Source of the DNA: Avena insularis
Lineage: Eukaryota > Streptophyta > Magnoliopsida > Poales > Poaceae
Direction: 5' to 3'
NCBI GenBank assembly: GCA_023614405.1
Contig: CM042689.1
Span: 304,335,132-304,399,131, forward strand
Length of the DNA: 64,000 nucleotides
In this document: piece by piece, positions 58,801-64,000 of the stretch
How positions within the stretch are numbered: position 1 is the stretch's first letter
Layout of the letters: each line of letters begins with the position of its first letter
The notes under the pieces: generated by a model
Told to the model about the DNA's origin: nothing
Databases searched by the model: none
The model's input: the letters and a program-made list of their open reading frames with translations, nothing else
Program-made: the position numbers and the translations under genes

Positions 58801-58821
58801 ATAGCCAGATTCCTTGTAGTG

Positions 58822-59775
58822 CTCAACCTGACTGAGATCTTTCTTTACATGATGACTTCCATTAACACTTCCACTGTGGTGGCTCTTGTGTCCACTCTTG
58901 TGGTTCTTATACTTGTCATTATCATGACTGCGATGATGCTTGTTGTCATGATGACGGTTGTGGTTGTGGTGGCTGTTGTATTTCCCATGCTTGTGGAATC
59001 CAGAACTTCCACTATCATCATTATGGGAACGTTTGTGAGACGAAACCGAGCTGTGCTTATCAAAGTTATGTTTCCTCTTCCTGCCCTCAACATGTTTCAT
59101 CTTGTTTTACAAGATGGTGGCCTTGTCATAGAGTGATTGATATGTTGGGACATAGGCAACAGATAGCTTTAGGTTCAATTCATCATTCAATCCTTCGAGG
59201 AACTTCTCCTTCCTCTTAGCATCAGTATCAACTTCATCCGGTGCATAGCGCGCCAGATTGTTGAACTCCTGAATGTACTCTGTCACACTACGGTGACGCT
59301 GTTTTAGATTGTGGAACTCCTTCTTCTTCAAGTTCATCACTCTGGATGGGATGTGAGCTGTACGGAAACCATCCTCAAAAATAGCCCAAGTCACATCCTT
59401 AAGGGGAGTGGTGATCTAAAAGTTGTCCCACCATGTTGCTGCCGGTCCTTCAAGCAGATGTGCTGCAAACTTGACTTTTTACTCGTCGGTGCAGCCAACA
59501 GTGACTAAGTCCTTGTTCACTGAAAGTAACCAGTCATTGGCTACCATTGGATCAGTGGTTCTCGAGAACTTTGCAGGCCTCAGTCTCAGGAATCTAGTGA
59601 GCATGTAAAATGCTGGAGAATTGTTCTGATTGTTGTTGTTGTTATTCTGATTTTGATATTGCATGAACTGAGTCATCATATGCATCAGTTGAGCTTGCAC
59701 TGTCATCAACTGCTGCATCTCGGGAGTGACGTTATTGTTGTTGTTTTGGTTGGGGTTGGCACGACAGGGAGGCAT
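58822..59775 (-). pseudogene. gag of a third gypsy element, three premature stops, 3'-truncated
   Basis: The start MPPCRANP at 59,775 is the usual type for chromovirus gag. One frame carries Gln/Asn-rich N-terminus, FLRLRPAKFSRTTDPMVAND, FAAHLLEGPAATWW, FHNLKQRHRSVTEYIQEF, NNLARYAPDEV and FLEGLNDELNL, a standard retrotransposon capsid. Stops interrupt it at 59,479-59,481 (TAA), 59,416-59,418 (TAG) and 59,107-59,109 (TAA) without frame change. A His/Lys/Ser-rich tail follows and is cut by the CACTA end at 58,822. Zinc knuckle and pol are missing. Confidence 0.9.
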
Positions 59776-60008
59776 CTGTAGTTTCAATAAGGATAAGAAT
59801 GAGATACCCATAGATGCTTAACATGCACAATACATCACATAGAAACAATCACAATAACGAAGCTAAAAAATAACATAGAGTTTGAAAAAAGTAAAACAAC
59901 AAGTTTTTGGAAAAGTAAACACACCATAGCAAGCCATCCACATGTTGGATGGTCATTGCGACTCAATAATCAAAGTATGATAGATAAAAGATAGTCGAGT
60001 AGTCTACA

Positions 60009-60816
60009 CTACTCCTCCATGTCGACCTCCATGTCAACAAGAGCAAGACCTGCATTCTCCATGGCGGCTTTGTACTCATCTACACTAGTGGTGAAGGCCT
60101 CGATCTTTGCCCTGAGGGCCCTCTTCTGTGAGCGAAGCCTCTCAATCACTCCCTGTTGGGTTTCGAGCTCGAAGTCATTGGCCTTTATCTCGGTCTTCAT
60201 GTCCTTGATCTTCTTGTTTCTGTCTTGGACCCTCTTCTCCTGATTCTTGAACTTCTTGTCCTGACTCTCGAATCTGGCCTCCATCTCCTTGACGATCTCG
60301 TCTTGCTCCGCGAAGAGCTTGTACTTCCCTCAACTGAACCTGGAGCTCGTCATTGTTAAGCATGACGTTAGTCCTATCGGTGTTGAGGTGTCTAATAAGG
60401 CCCTCGAGGTCTTGGAGATACAGAAGAACTGGTTCTATCGTCTCTCTAGTCTCGCCCTCATACACCAATGCCTCTCCCTCCTCATCACGTCTCGCGAACG
60501 GGTGGAAGTAGAGGCCTCTAATCTCGGTGGAGTGGCATCTGCAGAGGCGTCCGAGTATCTCCTGCATGACTACATCTAGGCCCTTGTCCTTGTCATCGTG
60601 CATCAGCTTGAAAGAAATCTCCTCTGTGAGTGGCTCCGTCTGTTGTCCCGGCTGAGAGACTCTAAAACCCCAAAGGTCCTTCCTCTCAAACTTGGTGAGC
60701 TGGAGTGCCTTGATACTAGGAAGTGGGAGGTTGAGCACACTAGTAAACTGCACGATGCGTGAACCAAAATGAGTTCCATTGAACTCCTCGGCAGTGCTGA
60801 TCACAAAGCTAGGCAT
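60009..60816 (-). pseudogene. Extra open frame 2 of the third gypsy element (unknown domain plus coiled coil)
   Basis: Reading from MPSFVISTAEEF (60,816), about 160 residues of an unrecognised domain (ALQLTKFERKDLWGFRV, HSTEIRGLYFHPFARRDEEG) lead to a long coiled coil (FESQDKKFKNQEKRVQDRNK, VIERLRSQKRALRAKIEAF) ending in an acidic tail at 60,009. A one-base shift near 60,328 divides it into two overlapping frames (60,816-60,175 and 60,284-60,009). It lies between primer site and gag on the gag strand. No known gag or pol domain matches. It may be an element-specific or captured gene. Confidence 0.6.
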
Positions 60817-61021
60817 GTAAGGTAAGATAGAAAAATATTAGAACAACACAAGTAGAAGAAACAAGACAGTAGAATGAAAGCAAAAGCATACATCATCCAT
60901 AAAACATACAAGTCATGGCATACAAAGTCTATCACAACACTAAGGTTCAACATAACTTAGACAAAGTTTTGTGAAAACACGACAAGTGTGGGGGTCCAAC
61001 TAGCGGAGTACGTTACAATTC

Positions 61022-61519
61022 TCACTCACTTGACAAGATAGCTATCATGGCATACCTAGAGGCAATCTGTCTATCTTGTTCACAAGATTCCAATACTAAG
61101 TCTATGATGTCTTCTCTTAAACATTGGTTGGCAGCCTCTAAGTATTGGGTATGCTTATTTTCTTCTCTAAGGTAATTTTGAGTGTTGAGCATTCTACACT
61201 TGAGCCTATCACCAAGCTCCTTGATGGCATTCCAAGCTGCATTTCTTGAAGAGTCAAAGAATGTCGTGTGCATTTCAGAGTTGGTGACCATGTAGAATCC
61301 CGACTCTTTGTGGTTGTCTTCCTTGTTTTTGTACAAGTGAAGTTGCACCCACCAATATTCTTCTCCTTCATCCATCACAAGGAATCCCATGTATACAGTT
61401 GCACCATGTATCCCCATGGTAACCATAAGGTTCTTGAGTGCTTTGGGAAACTTCGTCTCACACTCCAAAGTCATAGTCATGAGTGGTCCCTTCCTGACGG
61501 CTTCGTTGATGGAATTCAT
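61022..61519 (-). CDS. Extra open frame 1 of the third gypsy element, 165 aa, unknown
   Basis: Intact frame from the ATG at 61,519, 144 bp after the primer site. Visible features: a possible alpha/beta segment (GATVYMGFLV, EEYWWVQLHLYKN, HTTFFDSSRNAAWNAIKEL) and a C-terminal helix rich in Glu, Gln and Asn (NYLREENKHTQYLEAANQCL). It has no gag, protease or RT motif. The strand-strand-strand-helix order recalls uncharacterised small grass proteins, which I cannot name. A GTGAGT at its end could be a splice donor, so it might be a first exon joined to frame 2, but the obvious phase does not fit. The element itself is dead in gag. Confidence 0.55.
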   Translation of the reverse strand: MNSINEAVRKGPLMTMTLECETKFPKALKNLMVTMGIHGATVYMGFLVMDEGEEYWWVQLHLYKNKEDNHKESGFYMVTNSEMHTTFFDSSRNAAWNAIKELGDRLKCRMLNTQNYLREENKHTQYLEAANQCLREDIIDLVLESCEQDRQIASRYAMIAILSSE

Positions 61520-61662
61520 CTACAAATGGAGACGAGAAAGAAGATTAGAAAAGTTTACGAGAAGAAAAAGACAAGTGTGGAATTTTGCAAAGTGTTGTAG
61601 TTTTACTTAGTGGTTCCTTAGTCTAATCCAACCTAGGGTCATAATCCTATAGGCAACACAGT

Positions 61663-61674
61663 GCTCTGATACCA
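61663..61674 (-). other. Primer-binding site of the third gypsy element
   Basis: TGGTATCAGAGC on the minus strand, two bases from the LTR edge. tRNA-Met type, as in the other two gypsy elements. Confidence 0.9.
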
Positions 61675-61676
61675 TC

Positions 61677-64000
61677 TGTAAGACCCCACCTTTATAAAGG
61701 TAAAGGTCCCTGTGATTGCAATGCTAGTCCCTGGATCAAATGCTAGCATCCACAGTTTAAGATGAAGTACACAGATACAAAGGTCTTTATTACATCGTCA
61801 TTCCAGAGATAAACATAGTATTTTACAACTCCATAGCCAAAGGATAGTACAAGAGTTCACAACATAACTAAATAAAGTAAAGTCTTCATCTTCATGTGCC
61901 ACAGGCAAACATGTTGAGTAAAGACTCATAACCCTAATCCTCATCAAAGTAACCTGCAACATCATAAATTACAACCATAGTGGGTCAATATATTGGAATA
62001 GTATTGGCAAGTGATACCATAGTAGAATATTAGTTTCTAGCTTCTATATGAATTTGGCTAATTGTAGCTTAGGCTTGCTTTGCTCAAAATAGGCTTTTCC
62101 TATCAGTTGAAAACACTAAGTTTTTGTTTGATGAAAATCACCCAAGGAACCACCAATAGACATTGGTGAACCTTTACCCTTGTTCAACCACAAGTTTTAA
62201 CTTAGAAATTGGGATGAGGAGATCCTTGATAGCTTCAATGTCTTGATGCTCAAATTTTCCATTGTCGAGGACACGGCTAAGTACTTAGATATTTTTCCTT
62301 CTCGAGAGGTGGTGCACTTTTCCCACAAGACTCGACATGCATCGATACGAGATCTTTCAGAAGCCTTCCCTTAGACCAAATGGACGCATTCCATCCTATC
62401 ACGCTACCACCATCTGTCCATTTGACTAAGTTATTGCAACATATATGATCAAGGCAGAGCCCATATGCCATGTGGCTACACTAGAAGCTTCTAAACACTA
62501 AGTATCTCAAATCCCTTTGTTCCTGGGTGGCTTTCCACAAGTGAGATACACCAGGGAGGCCATAAAAATGGGCCCTGAGTAACCACTCAACATAAACCAT
62601 TATTTCCATTCCACCCAGGTGATTCATTCACTTATTTGTTTTATTAAGCAAAAACATAAGTCAAAGACTTAGCAAAATTTTCATAGCATGTATATAGTCC
62701 ACCCTTGTTTGCTAATAGCTAGGCTAAGCATGATATCAACAAGTATCTTAACTTAGAGAATAATTCTACCAAGGCTACAACTACTAGGATTTCCCAAGGC
62801 ATAGCATATAGATACTTAGCCAAAATTTCATGCAAGCCCTATACAAAATATGACTAGTGCATAGTCACAAATAATAGGACAAATACATGAAGCACCACTT
62901 TACTTGGTAGTTGGGAGAGTAGCAACAATCTTAAAAATCACAATCACCACGAGCACCAAAATCTACACATAAAAAAATAACACCAAATTCACATTCCAAC
63001 ATACAAGCAAAAATATTATGAATGCATGCAAATGCCATGTGATGATTTTCTTAACTAAACAAGACAAGTCAAACAGTACTGAACACAAAATCAACTAAAC
63101 ATAGTCTAAATAAACTTGAATTTGTTTAAAAATCATTTTCCAAATAATTTATATGGCCAAAATAAGACTATAATTTTCTCTGCATAAAAACCCATTTTTA
63201 CATAAACAAAATACAAAACTAAGCCCACAGTAGTGTAGGATTTATTTTATTGAATCCATTGATATATTATTTGTATTTTTTTGGATAATCAGAACAAAAG
63301 TTATGAATTTTATAAGTTTAAATCTCTAATAGATTCAAAAACAGATTTTAAATCTAATTCTCAGATACGTGGACGCTTCTGATTGGTCTGTACCGCTTCG
63401 CGCGGATCGGCCAACGTGGAGCGTTGGATCTAAGTCAGATCCAGTGGCCCAGATCCAAGGATATTGTTTCGCGCTGGATCTAATCTTAGCCCTACGATTT
63501 AGATCTAACGGCGCTAGCTCAAACGACCATAGCCTGGCGGCGCTTGCGACGGCAACGCGGCGGCGCACTGCCAGTGATGCTCCGGCGTCTACAGAGGGGG
63601 TTGGGGTTGTGGTTTGGCTTACCAGACTCGTGGGGTTACGCTGATGCTCAACATGTCGTCGGCGTGGATGGGGACGTGTTGTGGTGGCCGGAGGAGCTCG
63701 TCGGAAGGCTTGCAGGCGTCGGGCATGGCTTGACGAAGACGACGGCGACGCTCTAGGCCTCCATAGGACGAACAATTTGCATCAGTGGCTGCGCAAAGAC
63801 ACGACGCACCTGAGCGTATGATCTAGGAAATAAGGGGCGCTCTGCTCTTACCGTAATTTCTCGTCGGAGATGAGAGTGGCGTCGGGTGCTCTCGGTGGTT
63901 GTCGAAGACGGCGACCTGGGTCAGTATAGGACGAACCAAAGGTAGGGTTAGATGCGCAAGAACCAGAGGATCACGCTCGTGTGGTCGAGAGGCAAAGGCG
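61677..64000 (-). repeat. 5' LTR of the third gypsy element (runs off the window)
   Basis: On the plus strand it starts TGTAAGACCCCACCTTTATA. Terminal TGT and the neighbouring primer site define it as the 5' LTR of a minus-strand element. At least 2,324 bp long; no CA end with flank is seen before 64,000. The first 1.6 kb is AT-rich and non-coding; the last 650 bp is GC-rich, with open frames (63,335-63,775 and overlaps) that have no recognisable product. Confidence 0.8.

Larger units (their letters stand above)
56161..58821. mobile_element. CACTA transposon, truncated on the left
   Basis: It ends at 58,821 with TTCCTTGTAGTG, a CACTA terminus, preceded by a 200-bp subterminal array of ATGACGAT/ATCGTCAT motifs (58,617-58,790). 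No CACTACAAG start is seen on the left; the element begins abruptly inside Athila integrase. Interior: a captured ribosomal-protein exon (56,226-56,339), then about 2 kb of T-rich, intron-like DNA, including loose repeats of GATGTACTGTTGTTTGCTAT (56,920-57,110). No transposase found. Confidence 0.8.

Noticed and set aside
1..64000. CRISPR arrays, operons or bacterial defence systems
   Set aside because: No regular short repeats with spacers and no prokaryotic genes; the sequence is plant nuclear DNA.

Overview
This is nuclear DNA from a large-genome grass, most likely the wheat/barley tribe (Triticeae). The evidence is an Au-type SINE with target-site duplication, Athila-, Tat- and chromovirus-type gypsy elements with grass-style primer sites, CACTA termini (CACTACAAG...), Stowaway and hAT MITEs, and one intron-containing plant gene. 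Nothing bacterial or organellar is seen. Well over 80% is transposable element, much of it nested.

Left part (1-16,683). A CACTA end (1-963) abuts a non-coding piece of an Athila-type gypsy element, then a scrap of LINE reverse transcriptase (3,720-3,944). A Tat-like gypsy element (LTR 3,945-4,334, degenerate gag and protease to about 15,306) follows. Its gag region is split by a complete non-autonomous LTR element (5,147-13,020, TSD ACCCC) with two 3.5-kb LTRs and only 0.8 kb of internal DNA. At about 15,307 the Tat protease is fused to the 3' end of a copia element (RT/RNase H remnant, then its LTR from 16,603).

Centre (16,684-36,040). A complete chromodomain gypsy element on the minus strand (TSD CAAGG) sits in that copia LTR. 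It has 4.3-kb LTRs, a tRNA-Met-type primer site and gag-PR-RT-RNaseH-IN-chromodomain broken by one frameshift. Its left LTR contains a 4.5-kb solo LTR (TSD GGTGG) of the same group as the non-autonomous element. These elements share PBS, termini, leader and an LTR module, so the small one looks like a passenger of the coding one.

Gene island (36,041-46,255). Small DNA elements (hAT MITE, Stowaways, a 132-139-bp TIR element) precede the only convincing host gene. It lies on the minus strand (45,188-41,991), has five exons and an intact 558-codon reading frame, and combines a ubiquitin-like domain ending in RGG, an unrecognised middle domain and a C-terminal membrane helix. A broken SKP1 3' exon lies just downstream and an Au SINE just upstream.

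Right part (46,256-64,000). A copia LTR with non-coding internal DNA is followed by a copia LTR fragment, an Athila element (LTR, post-integrase region, broken integrase), a truncated CACTA element that captured a ribosomal protein L11 exon, and a third gypsy element. The third gypsy element has a gag with three premature stops and, unusually, two extra open frames between its primer site and gag; its LTR runs off the window. Those extra frames and the ubiquitin-like membrane gene are the least explained items here.
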